This document shows positions 1 to 11,550 of a stretch of 24,791 nucleotides of DNA, piece after piece. Source of the stretch: Guyanagaster necrorhizus (taxonomy: Eukaryota > Basidiomycota > Agaricomycetes > Agaricales > Physalacriaceae); assembly GCF_019112545.1 (NCBI RefSeq), contig NW_025064946.1:4247-29037 (forward strand). The letters run 5' to 3'. The notes beneath the pieces were generated by a model. It searched no databases, was not told where the DNA came from, and saw nothing but the letters and a program-made list of their open reading frames with translations. The position numbers and the translations under genes were made by a program. Numbering within the stretch: position 1 is the first letter of the stretch; every line of letters begins with the position of its first letter.

Positions 1-309
1 ACTGAAGATCTTGAGGCAATGCCAACAGATGAGGAGATTGTTGCTGCTGTCAAGCATGATATTGCAGTAGAAAATGGGGAAATAACTGTCATTGACAATG
101 AGGAGGAGGAAGAAGAGGAAGAGGAGGGTGAGGAAGAACAGACCTTGATAACTACAAGAGAAGGATTTGAGCTTATTCAAAAGCTGGAGGCATTTTGTGT
201 TTCACAAGGTGACCAGGGTGGATTAGTACCACAGCTGAGGAAGTTGAGAGGGGGATTATTCAAGGAGATGCATGGAAAGCTGACCCAAAAGCCACTGACA
301 GCATTTTGA
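1..309 (+). pseudogene. pogo/Tigger-like DDE transposase, C-terminal fragment
   Basis: The frame is open from the first base of the window to a TGA at 307-309, so only the C-terminal ~102 residues are present; an ATG lies at 19 but the frame continues upstream of it. The segment 'PTDEEIVAAVKHD' followed by a long run of Glu (about residues 35-47) and a helical tail ending in 'LTQKPLTAF' resembles the acidic C-terminus of fungal pogo/CENP-B-like transposases, which cut and paste DNA through an upstream DDE domain. That catalytic domain is outside the window, so the call rests on tail similarity alone. A copia LTR begins 11 bp after the stop. No terminal inverted repeat could be assigned with confidence. 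It could also be a domesticated transposase-derived gene. Confidence 0.5.
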
Positions 310-320
310 GGAAATGACAA

Positions 321-509
321 TGTTGTCATATAAAGTCACATGTCACATCACGTGCTATTTTGGTTCTGCATAAATCTATAAATGCATACAGTTTTAGTGT
401 CTCCTGACCATATGCATTGTGAGATAGTCAACTGTAGTTCATCCTGACATAAAGAGGTATTGAGCTCAGCTGGCAGGATATGACAGAGCTCCTGCTTGCT
501 AATCCAACA
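321..509 (-). repeat. copia 3' LTR
   Basis: This 189-bp repeat starts TGTTG and ends CAACA on the minus strand, the inverted ends expected of an LTR. Its first ~73 bp (437-509) align without gaps to 5288-5360, with about 13 differences, all transitions; beyond that the two LTRs align poorly. A possible TATA-like stretch, TTTATAGATTTATG on the minus strand, lies near 371-385. The left edge rests on the TGTTG/CAACA symmetry and could be off by a few bases. Confidence 0.75.
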
Positions 510-520
510 CTCTCCCTCCA
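510..520 (-). other. copia polypurine tract
   Basis: On the minus strand TGGAGGGAGAG abuts the TGTTG start of the 3' LTR. A purine-only run at this place primes plus-strand DNA synthesis in LTR retrotransposons. It doubles as coding sequence for the last residues of Pol (Gly-Gly-Arg). Confidence 0.8.
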
Positions 521-2168
521 GCAGAGCAAAGTCCAAGCTCAGTAGCAAAGTGCTTCACTTTGGCTGAAGGTAAAGGCTTGATGAGAGCATCAGTAACCAT
601 GTCCTCAGTGGGACAATAAACAAGATGAAGAGAGCCTTCACTGATGACCTAGTGAATAAAATAGAAGTGAATATTGATGTACTTGGTTTGAGCATGATAC
701 TGATGATCTTTCAAGAGTGCAATAGCAGACTGATTGTCTGAGAATAAAGTTGTAGCATCAGTAATCAGTGAGAAAACTTGAGAGAGCAGACTGTGAAGCC
801 AGAGTGTCTTCTTCAATACATGTGTTGCAGCCACATATTCAGACTTGGTGGTTGAAAGCAAGACAATCTCCTGCTTTTTAGATGACCATAAAACAGCTCC
901 ACCATTCAGCATAAAAGCATACCCAGTAATGGCATGTCTATCCTCTGCTATTCTCCCATCAGCATCCACATATCCATGCAAAACCTTTCTATTTCCTCCA
1001 AATGTCAGCCAGTAATCTCTCATGCCCTTCAGATAGTGAAAGATATGCTTTACAGCCTTCCAATGGGCCTCTGCAGCAGCCATTGAATATTTCAAGACTG
1101 TTGTCATGGCAAATGTGATGTCAGGGCATGTCCCAAGCATAACCCAGATCAAAGAGCCAACAGACTTCCTGTAAGGGATATCTCTCATGGCTGCAATTTC
1201 TCAGATAGAGGCTAGTGCAAGAAAGAAAGACAAATGGAGATTAATATCTATTGGTGTAAAGACTGGTTTGAGGTCTTCAAAGCTATAGCAATGAACAATG
1301 GCATCAATGTATGAGCATTAGGAAAGAGAAACAGAGTATGAGTCATAGTCATACATGATCTTGATGCTGAGAATCCAGTGCAGCTCTCCCAAATCTGTGA
1401 CTTCCACATATTTTGCTATACCTTCTTTTATCTCTCACACTAGATACAATGATGATGCTGTGATAGTGCAGTCATCAACATGGACAGCAATGACAGTCAA
1501 GTTTCAGCCCTTCTGCTTGTAAAACATGGCTTGATCAATATCACACTGTTTGAATCTCAGCTGCACCACTAAAATCTCAATGAGATATTAATACCAGTGA
1601 TGACCATTCTGCTTTAAACTATACAGAGTTTTTATAAGATGGCAGACTTGACCAGGATGAGAGCCAGGCTCAGGATAGCCAGGAGGTTGATACATATAAA
1701 TGATTTCTTTATTGGTGAGCTTTCCATTCAAGTATGCACTCTTGATATTGACTTGATAGAGCTCTAGGTCAAGTGCTGCAGCCATAGCAAGGATTGAACA
1801 GATTGATGCAAGCCTTGCAACAGGGGCATAAGTGTCAAAGTAGTTGATGTCAGGTACTTGTGAGAACCCTTGTGCTACCAAGCAAGCTTTGAACTTGACT
1901 ATGCCTCCTTCAGCATTCTTCTTGATTCAAAAGACCCACTTCAAGCCCACAACATTTGCTTCAACTGGTTTTTCAATAATTTTCCAAGTCCCTGCAGTCT
2001 TCAATGTTGCAAGCTCTTTCTGTATTGCATCTTCTCACAAAGGCCAATCAGGCTGATGCTTCACTTCAGCTAGACTACATAGCTCTAAGGCTTCTGCATC
2101 AGCTGTTGAAATAGCTATGGCATACTCTTCAAGAAAGTTAGCATCCTTGAGTATTATCAACTAATCTG

Positions 2169-2184
2169 TCTCTCTCTCTCTCTC
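2169..2184. repeat. (TC)8 microsatellite inside copia pol
   Basis: Sixteen bases of perfect TC dinucleotide sit in the linker between integrase and reverse transcriptase, encoding alternating Glu-Arg on the minus strand. It does not disturb the frame. Confidence 0.85.
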
Positions 2185-5055
2185 AAACTCAAGAGGTTCA
2201 TTGTTTTTATTGACAACTGGTAACTGAACACTAACAGATACCACAGGATCACTTGAGCATGTTGATACACTGCCTTTGCCAGAGATGAGGTCCAGCACTC
2301 ACTGGCTAGGCTTTTGAGTGTGTCTAGAATGGGTTTCTTTAACTATGGGTTGGACTGTAGGCTGGGCTTCAGAGATAGATAACACCTGTGATAGCTTTGC
2401 AGTAGATGGATTGGACTGAGTTTTTAGCATTGATAGAATCTTGTGTAGCTCAATGTCTTCCTCCCCTTCAAGATTATCAGTGGCAATATGAGTTGTGTTG
2501 AAATAAATATTTTGCTTGATGGACACCATCTTGCTCTCTGTCCAGTAGACACAGGATCCATTGCTTGTTTCATCAAATCCAATCCACCAACCTTCATATA
2601 TACAGCCACCCAGCTTCATAGCCTTAGTCTCAAGGTATACACAGCATTTCTCTCCTCATTTCCACAACTCTTTTAGATCTGGCTTCTTCTCTGTGACAGC
2701 CTCATAAGGAGTCATCTCATCCAGAGCATTTTTCAATGTTCTGTTGAGAACTCAGACAGCATGGTGAACAGCCTCAGCCCATAGAAAGCAAGGTAAGCTG
2801 CTCAAATGCAGTATAGCTCTGACTTTTTCAATAACTGTGTGATTATACCTTTCAGCCACCCTATTGTGCTGTGGTGTATTATGCACAGTCATCTTCCTTG
2901 TCATGCTGGCAGTTTTCAGATGCAAAACAAATGCTTTGTCAAAGCATTCACCTCCATAGTCTGAATGGAGGATTTTTACAGGGCAGTCATGCTGAGTGCA
3001 GATGCAAGCTTCATAGGCCTTGTATGCTGTGAAAGCTTCACTCTTCTAGCATAAGAATTCAAGATAAGTCCAATGAGTGCTATTATCAATGAAGAAGATG
3101 AAGTAATAGCATTTACATAGGGATTCTATGGGTGCAGGTCTCTATAAATCAGAGTGAATTTTGCCTCCAATATCAGTTGCACATTCTCCCCCTTGAGCCT
3201 TAGACACTGGCTTTCATGTAGCTTTAGCATAGACACATGACTTGCAGAACTGTGGTTCTCTAGATGACTTGTCAAGCTTTACTCTGATCATGAAGCCTTT
3301 TTTGACCAGACAACAAGCAACTTCAGGTGAAATATGGCCTATGCAGCAGTGTAATTGGTCTAAAGTAAGCACCTCCTTGGCTGTCTCAGCTAAATCTCTC
3401 TCATGACAAATCTGATATAGGCCACCATCATCTTTTGGGACAACCTCAACTATCTTTCTATCTGATGGACAGATGGTGCATTTTCCACCACCAAAAGTCA
3501 ACTTGAAACCAAGATCATCAAGTCAGCCAACTGAAATGAGTGTATAGCCAACTTTGAGAGAGTACATGACCTTGGTGAGTTGCAGGTTGCTTGCATTTGC
3601 ACTATTTGGCACATCAATGCTTATCACACTCTTTTCAGCTACAGAAAATTTTTGAGTGTTTGCAGCATGGAATGTCTTGGATGAGACAGACTGGAATGAG
3701 TTGAAATCATTGCAGTAAGGGGAAATATAGCATGTACAGCTAGAGTCATAGAGTTCAGTATGAATTTGAATATCAGGTGAGTTTACAGTGTTGGTAACAG
3801 CTGTAACTGACTCTTCAGAAGCAGATACATCCTCTAAAGTTGGCATGCCAGATGTGGCATCTGATTGCCTGTCAACAAAGGAGTTCATATCACTCCAATC
3901 AACATCTGAGGACAATGTGCTGCTCAGCTCATCTCATGACTTATCACCAACCTCCAAAAAAAGATCAGTATCATCATTTTCATCCTCTGAGTCCTCTGAT
4001 GAGCCCTCAACTTCAGACTCATCTGACTCAGAAACTGCAGCTAGTGATGGCATATCACTAGCATCATCAACTCTGAATACACTGCTGGCTTCCCAGTCTG
4101 AATCTGACAATTCCTCAGTCACATTGACTATTTCACTCTTTGATTCAGAGGCCTTGCTGTTGTTGTTTGATGACTTCTTCTCAGGGCATTTGTTTTTAAA
4201 GTGTCTTTTTTTCCTATATCTCCAGCACAATTTCTTGCTGGGTTTCTTGCCCTTCTTATTGCCACCTGAGCTTGATGAAACAGACATGGCTTCATCTTGC
4301 TTTGAGTCCTTTTCCTTTTTAGACTGCTGACTATGCTTGGCTCACTTGTGCTTCAGTCAGTCATATTCCTTGGAAATAGCATGAATCAGATTCTCAGAAT
4401 CAACTTTCTTGTTGGAACTAAAAAGCTTTGCTGCCATAAGGAGAGTCAATGCATGCTTGGCAAGATAGAGAGGGATAGAGGTGAGAATTATTGAGCAATA
4501 ATTCTTCTCCTTGATGATGACACTGATGGAAGCTAATGACTCCCATTTCATCAACAGACTATCAAGAAACTCATGAATATTGCCTTTGGCTGGACAATGT
4601 GACTCTATAAACTACTGCCAAAGGTTGGTTTGTGCATAGCTGCTCTTATTGGTAAACTCTTTTTTGATCTTTGACCAGGCTATAGCAACTGTGGAAAGAT
4701 GCTGAATCTTCATAGCAACTGAGTCAGAGATCTTCAAGAGCAGGAGGTTCTTGGCTACAGCCTCATCTTTCTCTCATTCATCTAGCTTAGCCATGAGAGC
4801 TGTTGTGGGTGTAGTGAGAGAGAGTTTGGGCTTTGATCCATCAAAGTGATCTTATTTCCCTTTGGCTTGAACACCAGTAGAAAAGCAGAGGTAGAAGATA
4901 GACCAGTTGTCATCAGACATGTTCAGTGTAAGAACATTTGATGGTAGACCTGTAGTCAAAGCAGCAATGGTGGAGGTCATTTAAGTATGAAAGATAGGAT
5001 AGAGTAATTCTCAGAGCCATATAACCTCTAAGAAAGTGATGCACATTCATAGCAT

Positions 5056-5169
5056 CTAATAGAGTATGCTGTTAGCTATAATGTAGATCTCACACAGTGT
5101 AGTGATAAATAGAAACATACTGTTGTATTCACTGTACCTAATAGAGTATACTGTTAGCTATAATGTAGA
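5056..5169. repeat. direct repeat in the copia leader (32-bp unit, 82-bp period)
   Basis: The 32 bases at 5056-5087 recur at 5138-5169 with one mismatch, giving a period of 82 bp. A second shared motif, centred on 'TAGTGATAA', appears near 5100 in the leader and near 5234 inside the 5' LTR. The region lies between the presumed primer site and the Gag start. Its role is unknown; it may be a duplication of leader sequence or a packaging or promoter element. Confidence 0.7.
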
Positions 5170-5171
5170 CT

Positions 5172-5183
5172 ACAGGATACCAA
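5172..5183 (-). promoter_or_regulatory. candidate copia primer-binding site
   Basis: Directly inside the 5' LTR the minus strand reads TTGGTATCC. The core TGGTATC is the usual copia site complementary to the 3' part of initiator methionine tRNA. The match breaks after eight bases, so the call is tentative; decay may have changed the rest. Confidence 0.45.
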
Positions 5184-5360
5184 TCAGTAATATAAATAAA
5201 GTAATATAAGTAAATACTCACCCTTACACAGCATAGTGATAAGCAGAAATGTGGTGAGAGTGCTCAATAGACTGTATTCAATATATAGTCCATCCTGACA
5301 TAAAGAGATATTGAGCTTGGCCAGTGAGATACAATGGAGCTCCTGCTTGCTAATCCAACA
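5184..5360 (-). repeat. copia 5' LTR
   Basis: The minus strand starts TGTTGGATTAGC at 5360, identical to the 3' LTR start at 509. The lower boundary at about 5184 is set by the adjacent candidate primer site. Length is about 177 bp against 189 bp for the other LTR. Homology is clear only over 5288-5360; in 30 bp of that stretch five sites read TG in one LTR and CA in the other. Confidence 0.65.
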
Positions 5361-7643
5361 GAACTTAAGGCTGCTATCTGAGGATCTGGTTTTCTAAGCT
5401 AATATAGCCTCTGAACTAATACTTCAGGTTCTCCCTTCTGAGAGCCCAGCATATCAGCTAATACAAACTCTAATCTATGGACAGGACCTGCAGAGACTAT
5501 TACTTCCAGTGAAGCCATTAGAAAAAACACTTATCTTCCTCTTTCCAGCTCTCTCAGCATCACAGATACTATTTTCTCTTACTCTGAGTTTATACTCAAC
5601 ATCTACAGACTTTGAGTCCCTCTCAACACCTACATCTCTGATCACTGACTCTGATATTTCTTTGGAGGAAGAATTGTGAGACTATTTCTCAACTATCAGT
5701 TTTATCAAAACTTCCATCAGTATCACTGAGAGCTAGAGGAATAAAGAGCACAAGATAGCTATCAAGAAGATGCTGAGATCAGTACTAGCCAACTCCAGCT
5801 GCAGTCTCCTCCTAAGGTCAGCCCTAATAACACAGGATCTAGCATCTAAGATGATGACCAGCTCTCTCACAACAATCAAGTCCAGCATCTCATCCATTTA
5901 TAATCAGTCCAACAGCTTCTCTGCTGAGAATAGCAAGAAAGAAGCAGATGACAAGGACAAGGAAGATGAGAAGAGTGATCAATTCACTCTCTCTAAGACT
6001 TTTAAATATTCAAAGGATTCCAGCAAGATGCTGGATAAAGTGATGTTATTAAAGAAAATTCAATGAGAATAGAAAAAAAAATATGAAAGATTGTACTAAA
6101 AAGAGACAGCAACTTTAAGGAGGGATATTAGTTGGTTAATATCATCTCTAGAACAGGAGTATATTGCCATGGATGATACTGAAAAAAGAAATATTTTACT
6201 GTATGCTGTGACTGAATAGGTAATTTTTATTTATAATAAGATACACTCCAAATATCAATTAGGGAAGCTCCTAGCATACAAGTCCAAGTACAAGATCAAG
6301 CCAATACTGTGAACACCTTCAGTGGTGCCAAAATAAGCCATTTATATAGCACCATCCATCTAAACAACTAGTATCTAATACATGTACTCAACTCTATTGA
6401 TCTGAGTATCAGCCACTCAGCTCACTCACAGCTGAGCTCAGCTGAGCAACTGAAACACTAGATTTTAAAATTCATAGACTAACTAAGGAAGCCAACTCTT
6501 TGGAGGACAGCCACCATCCAATGAAGCTAAAGACAGCAGGAAGAATTCTATGAAGGATGATTCTGAAGCTATTAAACTAGAGTTCACTATATGAAATAGA
6601 GTGATCATATGAAAGGAGATGGAGCCAACAGAAAGCTCCATTGCTGATGACAACTCTCTGCACTCATTCTCTGGACCATCAGCAGAGTGGCAATGACCAC
6701 TCTTTAACCAATATCTGAATCCAATAGAAGCATTACCAGAAAATACCACCATCCTCCAATGCAAGTCTGACCTGCTCAAAAAGCTTCACCTCTTTAAGAA
6801 CACATCAGACAATATTGATTGATTTTTTATTGATTGTAAATAATACTTTGACATCTACACTGCCTATCTTAGCACAGATATGAATAAGGTCAAGACATGA
6901 TGAATACTCCTTTTCTCTTCCTTCTACTCCATCACCAGACAGCACCATTGACTGCCATTTTAGCCAGTCTTTAAATAAATATTCTATAACAAGTTCATTG
7001 ATCCTGCAGTATAAGAAGTCCACAAGAATAAAATAAAGAAACTCAAAATGGGCAATAAGATCACCAGTGAGTACTTTGATGAGTTGGAATGACTCAGGAT
7101 ATTGGCCAGAATATGGAATGACATCAACAATGATGGATAGATAGTTGAAATGCTCAAACTTAGAGCACTGCCCTTCTATATCAAGATATCTCAGATATTA
7201 AGATGAATATACCAAAGAGATATGACAAGTGAAAAGCAAGAATTATAGAGATCAACAAGGAGCAACAGCAATAGAAGATGGAGAGCACTAATCTGCAGAG
7301 AGACCACTGGCCTCAACTTCAGAGTATGAAGTCCAGCAACTAGACTAGTGCTGCTAAGGCTAGCATCTCAACTTCAATCTCAACATATGGGACTCAGAAG
7401 ACAGGTATCAGAATAATATACACTGGAAGCAGCAAACTGATAGATATAGACTGACTCAAGAAGGAGGACAAGTGCTTCAACTGTGGGCAGAAGGACCACC
7501 TGTCAAGGGATTGCCTGAAGAAGAGATGAATATGAGAAGACATCAGAGTGCAGATCATGGAATTACAGAAGGAAGCTGATAGACTCAAAGAGCTTAGCAA
7601 AGATACAAGAGTAGAAGAGATAAAAAATGAGGCCAACCAGTGA
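5361..7643 (+). pseudogene. gypsy-1 Gag, 5'-truncated
   Basis: Ser/Thr-rich and acidic N-terminal sequence (5361-6070) leads into a stretch shared with gypsy-2 around 6150-6360 ('LLAYKSKYKIKPIL') and a capsid-like retrotransposon Gag domain from about 6820 ('FFIDCK', 'YFDIY', 'KMGNKITSEYFDELE'). An intact CCHC zinc knuckle lies at 7473-7514 (C-X2-C-X4-H-X4-C), which binds element RNA during packaging. The frame shifts by one lost base near 7206. Gag probably ends at TGA 7641-7643, because gypsy-2 has a CAG-TGA at the same place. The first 300-400 bases are assigned to Gag mainly by position. Several in-frame stops occur. Confidence 0.78.
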
Positions 7644-10600
7644 ATGATTTCACTGGATCAGCCAAAGGACTTAGTGATGTGTCTCAAGCAGCTGCTGAAT
7701 AGACTGATAGTACTTCTGTAGCTACACTTATGCTTAAGTTATTAGCATATTCAAATATACTCTATTCTACTACTATTCTACTACTAAAAGAATTGTCAAC
7801 ACTAAAAACTCAACTGTCTACAGACCAAACAGAGGGAGCAACCTCTATTGGGTGGCTCAAACCATTCAATACTGAATGGATTTGGCAAGCCATCAAGAAT
7901 GCAAAGACTGAAGAAGAAGCAAAGGTAGTACTCAAAAATCAGATATACAAGATCAGAGCCAAAGAAGTAATCAATAAGATGGTCAAAGAAATGAAGAAGG
8001 CTGAAAGGTGCTAAGCTTTGGAATAGCTCAATGAACTTCAGGAACTCTGAAGATTCATTCATTGACAAAAGACCCTGGAATGAGACCTGACCACTAAGGC
8101 CAAAATCAAAACTCTTACATCTCAGAGCATCCATGCAGTAACTGCCTTAATTAACAGTGGTTGCACTGAGAGTTCAATCAATCAAGCTTTTGTTGATAAG
8201 TGCAGACTACTAATCCAAGCCACTACTGCCTCAATACTGGTATACAAATGCTGATGATATTAAGAACTAAGCCAGCTCAATTGCCAAATTTGTCAAATTA
8301 TGATTAACCATTGGTGATCATTCAGAATGAATCAATCTAGCCATTACTGACTTGAGAACTAAAGAGATATTCCTCAGCCATGACTGGCTTATCCTCTACA
8401 ATCTGCTCATCAATTGAAAAACCAGCAGGATCATATTTGCTAGATGTTGATGCTATAAAATTCCTTTTAAGCTATCAGACAAGGATCTGGAGGACCTGTG
8501 GGATAAAGAGATGGAAGATGGAGAGACTATTCTTGCTATAGACATGCAACAAGAAATACACATCCAAGTGATACATGACACTAACAACTTGGCTGCCAAG
8601 GCCAATGCAGGAAAGAAGGAAAAGATGTTTGAGGAAATAGTATCTGAATGAGCCTGAGATTATCAGGACTTATTCAGCAAGAAAAGCTTTGACAAGCTTT
8701 CTGAACTAAAGCTATAAGATCACATGATCAAGTTGATTCCAAATGCCAATGTCAACCTCAACTGTAAAGTCTACTCTCTCAGCCATCTAAAGCAATAGAA
8801 ACTCAACAAGTTTCTGGAAGAGAATCTGTTCAGCAGACACATTCAACTCTCTAAATCTCTCATGGCCTCTCCCTTCTTTTTTATCAAGAAAAAGGATGGA
8901 AAACTCCAACCTATCTAAGATTATCAAAAACTAAATGAAATGACAATCAAAAATCACTATCTGCTCTTATTGATTTTAGAACTCATAGACAAACTATGAG
9001 GTGCCTGCTATTACACCAAACTAGATATCTAATGGGGATACAACAATGTATGGATTAAAGAGAGCAATGAGTGAAAGGCAGCCTTCCAGACCAACTAAGG
9101 GTTGTTTGAACCAATAGTTATGTTCTTTAGACTTATGAACTCACTGGTGACATTTCAGTGAATGATGAATGATATATTCAAGAAACTCATCACTACTGAG
9201 AAAGTTACAATCTATCTTGATAATATTCTCATCATGTCCTAAGATCAAGAAGAACACCAGTGATTAGTCTGACAGATACTTGCACTAATAAGAAAGCATA
9301 AACTCTTCCTCAAGGTGGAGAGATGTGAGTTCAAAGTCCTGAAGACAGAGTACCTTAGAGTAATTATTAGTGAGAGAAACATCTGAATGGACCTAGTAAA
9401 AGTGGCCAGTATGACAGAATAGCTAGTGCCAACAAAAAAGGGAGAACTGCAGTCCTTTTTAGAATTTATAAACTTCTACCAACAGTTTATTTGAGACTAC
9501 AGCAAGATCATCTGCCTAATAACACAGTTAACTGGTAACACTCTATGAGACTAGAGATGCTCTCAGCAGATTATATTTGATGACCTTAAATGATAACTTG
9601 CTGAGGACATCATTCTAGCAATTCTGACTCAAGAAGGAAAATTCAGAGTGGAGGCTGACTCAAGCAAGAGAGCAATCAACATGATACTCTCATAAGAGCA
9701 GGATGGAAAATGGTGACCAGTAGTCTTTCTTTCTAAGACACTTACTATCATAGAATGCAATTATAAAATCTATGACAAAGAACTACTAGTGATCATGCTT
9801 ACTCTTACAGAGTGGCATCATTATTTGATTAGTATGGTCCAGATCTTTGAAATCTGGACTGACCATCAGAATCTTCATTACTTCTATCTTCTTCAGAAAC
9901 TCAATTGATGATAAGCCTGATGAGTCATGGAACTCTCTAAGTATGACTATACTCTACATCATAAAGCCAGAGCTGTGAACAAGAAAGCAGACCTACTTAG
10001 CCAATGAGCAGATCATGATCAGAGGAGTGACAATAATGAGAGAGTGGTGTTATTAAAACTCAAATGCTTCTGAGCAATAATAATGCCAACAGAAGAAGAG
10101 ATTCATAAACAAATCAAGAGTATGATATGAGACAACAGTAAATGAGACCACTGGGTGGCCTCATTACTGAATCATGAGTGTGAGATAACAAAAGAAGGGA
10201 GATTGATCCACTATGATAGGCAGATCTATATTCTGTGAGACCAATAACTCTGAGGAGAAATCATTGCCACCTGCTATGATCATGCTATAGCAGGATATCT
10301 AGACATTGCAAAAACCAAGGAATTGGTTCTCCAAGAATACTGATGGCCAAAGATAGGCTAAGATATAAAGCAGATGTAAAGGGATGCAAAACATGTCAAC
10401 AAGGAAAAGCTTTGACTCAACCACATGCTGCATCATTTTACTCAAATGAGGTTTCTCAGACACTATAGATTCATATCTTAGTCAATATAGTTACTAGTCT
10501 GCCTGATTATAACAGCTATGATACCATTCTCATCATAATTGATTGGTTCTCAAAGACAATCATTTCAGTTGCATGCTCAATAGAATTGACATCTGAAGGG

Positions 10601-11518
10601 TGGACTAAGATCCTCCATGATGAAGTCTATGCTAAGTATGGTATGCCACAGGTTGTTATTTCTGACTGGAAATCACAGTTCATCTCTAAATTTTTCAATG
10701 ACTTGTATCATCTCCTGAATATCTGCTGCAATGCCTCCACTGCATATCATTCCCAAACTGATGGACAGATAGAGCATGTCAACCAGAAGATTAAGAAATA
10801 TCTTCAATTATTCATCAACTATTGACAAGATAACTAGATAGAATAGTTGACTTTGACCACCTTTCAACACAATAACCATGTTCACTCTGCAACTGGAAAA
10901 ACTCCATTCTTCATCAACTATGGTCATCATCCAAACATCTCCTATACTAAATGACTCTACACCATAATGCCCACATCATCCAATTTCACTGACACAATAG
11001 CTAAAATTCATAATAAAACACATGTCACCCTTAAAAAGACAGCTATATCTATAAAGAAACAATACAACAAACACCATGCTCCCACTCATAATTATAAAGT
11101 CCACAACAAGGCTTGGTTGGACATGACCAATCTTCACCTATCTCAACCAAAATGCAAACTGGCTGATAAACAGACCAGCCTATTTCCTATTATTGCCAAA
11201 ATTAGTGTCTCCACATGAAAAATTCACAATGTATTCAATGAAACCTTACTCACTCTATATATCACCTCCACATTCCTGAACCAAGACCATCCACCACTGC
11301 CAGAACTAAAGCTGATTGATAATGAAGAACATTATAAAATCAATCAGATCCTTAATCATAGATTCTGCAAAGTTTACATGCATAGAGGAGAGACTCAAAC
11401 AATGGTCAATTATTTGGTTAGTTAAAAGGGCTATAGCCCTAAATCTAATCAATGGATCAATGAATGTCATATAAATGCAGATAATGCAATTTGCAACTAT
11501 AAACTCTTTTTAAATTAG
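7631..11518 (+). pseudogene. gypsy-1 Pol: protease, RT, RNase H, integrase, chromodomain
   Basis: Pol opens in the -1 frame relative to the zinc knuckle at 7631 and ends at TAG 11516-11518. Protease site is near 8153, reading 'INSGCT', so catalytic Asp is Asn. Reverse transcriptase spans about 8830-9420, with motif A 'KLDI' kept and the catalytic box 'YLDN' at 9213-9224 instead of YLDD. RNase H starts near 9640 ('FRVEADSS'). Integrase has a degenerate zinc finger near 10270-10390, first acidic position Asn at 10484 ('LVNIVTSLP'), second Asp at 10664 and Glu at 10772, spaced as D,D35E. A chromodomain near 11330-11460 ('VNYLVS', 'KGYSPKSNQW') should target insertion to heterochromatin. An extra A near 8247 and a lost base near 10373 shift the frame out and back. 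Confidence 0.9.
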
Positions 11519-11537
11519 CCATCAGGATGATGGTTTT

Positions 11538-11550
11538 AAGAGGGGAGTAA
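11538..11550 (+). other. gypsy-1 polypurine tract
   Basis: AAGAGGGGAGTAA directly precedes the LTR start at 11551. The matching site in gypsy-2 (16379-16394, minus strand) reads AAGAAGGGGATAA, so the tract is conserved. Confidence 0.8.

Larger units (their letters stand above)
499..4980 (-). pseudogene. copia Gag-Pol polyprotein, broken by about 22 stops
   Basis: One minus-strand frame runs from ATG at 4980 to TAG at 501-499, 1,494 codons without net frameshift, a usual size for a fused copia Gag-Pol. Domains in order: Gag with a 'WSKIKKEF' core near 4680; a zinc knuckle at 4227-4186 reading C-X2-Y-X4-H-X4-C, so one Cys is now Tyr; Ser/Asp/Glu-rich linker; protease site near 3747 as 'YDSSCT', where Gly of the D-S/T-G triad is Ser; GAG-pre-integrase zinc domain 3501-3214 with H, H and 'CKSC'; integrase with both Asp ('HSD' twice) and Glu ('GVAER'-like); reverse transcriptase 2060-1380 with 'VHVDD' at 1479-1471; RNase H 1188-649 with 'YVDAD', 'SEYVA' and 'SDNQSA'. 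Stops are TGA, TAA and TAG. Several expected Arg are Cys ('LHCCIGH', 'VACCLV'). The final TAG lies inside the 3' LTR. Confidence 0.93.
321..5360 (-). mobile_element. Ty1/copia LTR retrotransposon, near full length, degenerate
   Basis: Reading on the minus strand the order is 5' LTR, leader, Gag, zinc knuckle, protease, integrase, reverse transcriptase, RNase H, polypurine tract, 3' LTR. Integrase before reverse transcriptase is the copia order. The LTR edges are marked by TGTTG at 509 and 5360 (minus strand) and by CAACA at 321. All coding fragments share one frame. The 5-bp flanks do not match (GACAA at 316-320, GAACT at 5361-5365), and the two sides lie in unrelated elements, pogo on the left and gypsy gag on the right. 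A simple intact insertion is therefore not supported; recombination or later rearrangement is likely. The many stops make the copy inactive. Confidence 0.93.

Noticed and set aside
314..329. Inverted repeat ATGACAA / TTGTCAT spanning the left copia LTR edge
   Set aside because: Short arms with a 2-base spacer. It falls across an LTR/flank junction and is not repeated at the other LTR, so it is probably coincidence; a pogo terminal repeat here could not be shown.
3788..4330. 180-residue Ser-rich open frame on the + strand
   Set aside because: It is the antisense of the copia Gag/protease linker, whose repeated Ser/Asp/Glu codons leave the opposite strand open. No independent support.
7622..7628. 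Slippery heptamer A-AAA-AAT as the gag-pol frameshift site
   Set aside because: A -1 slip there meets TGA at 7628-7630 in gypsy-1, and gypsy-2 lacks the heptamer. The site cannot be fixed from two copies.
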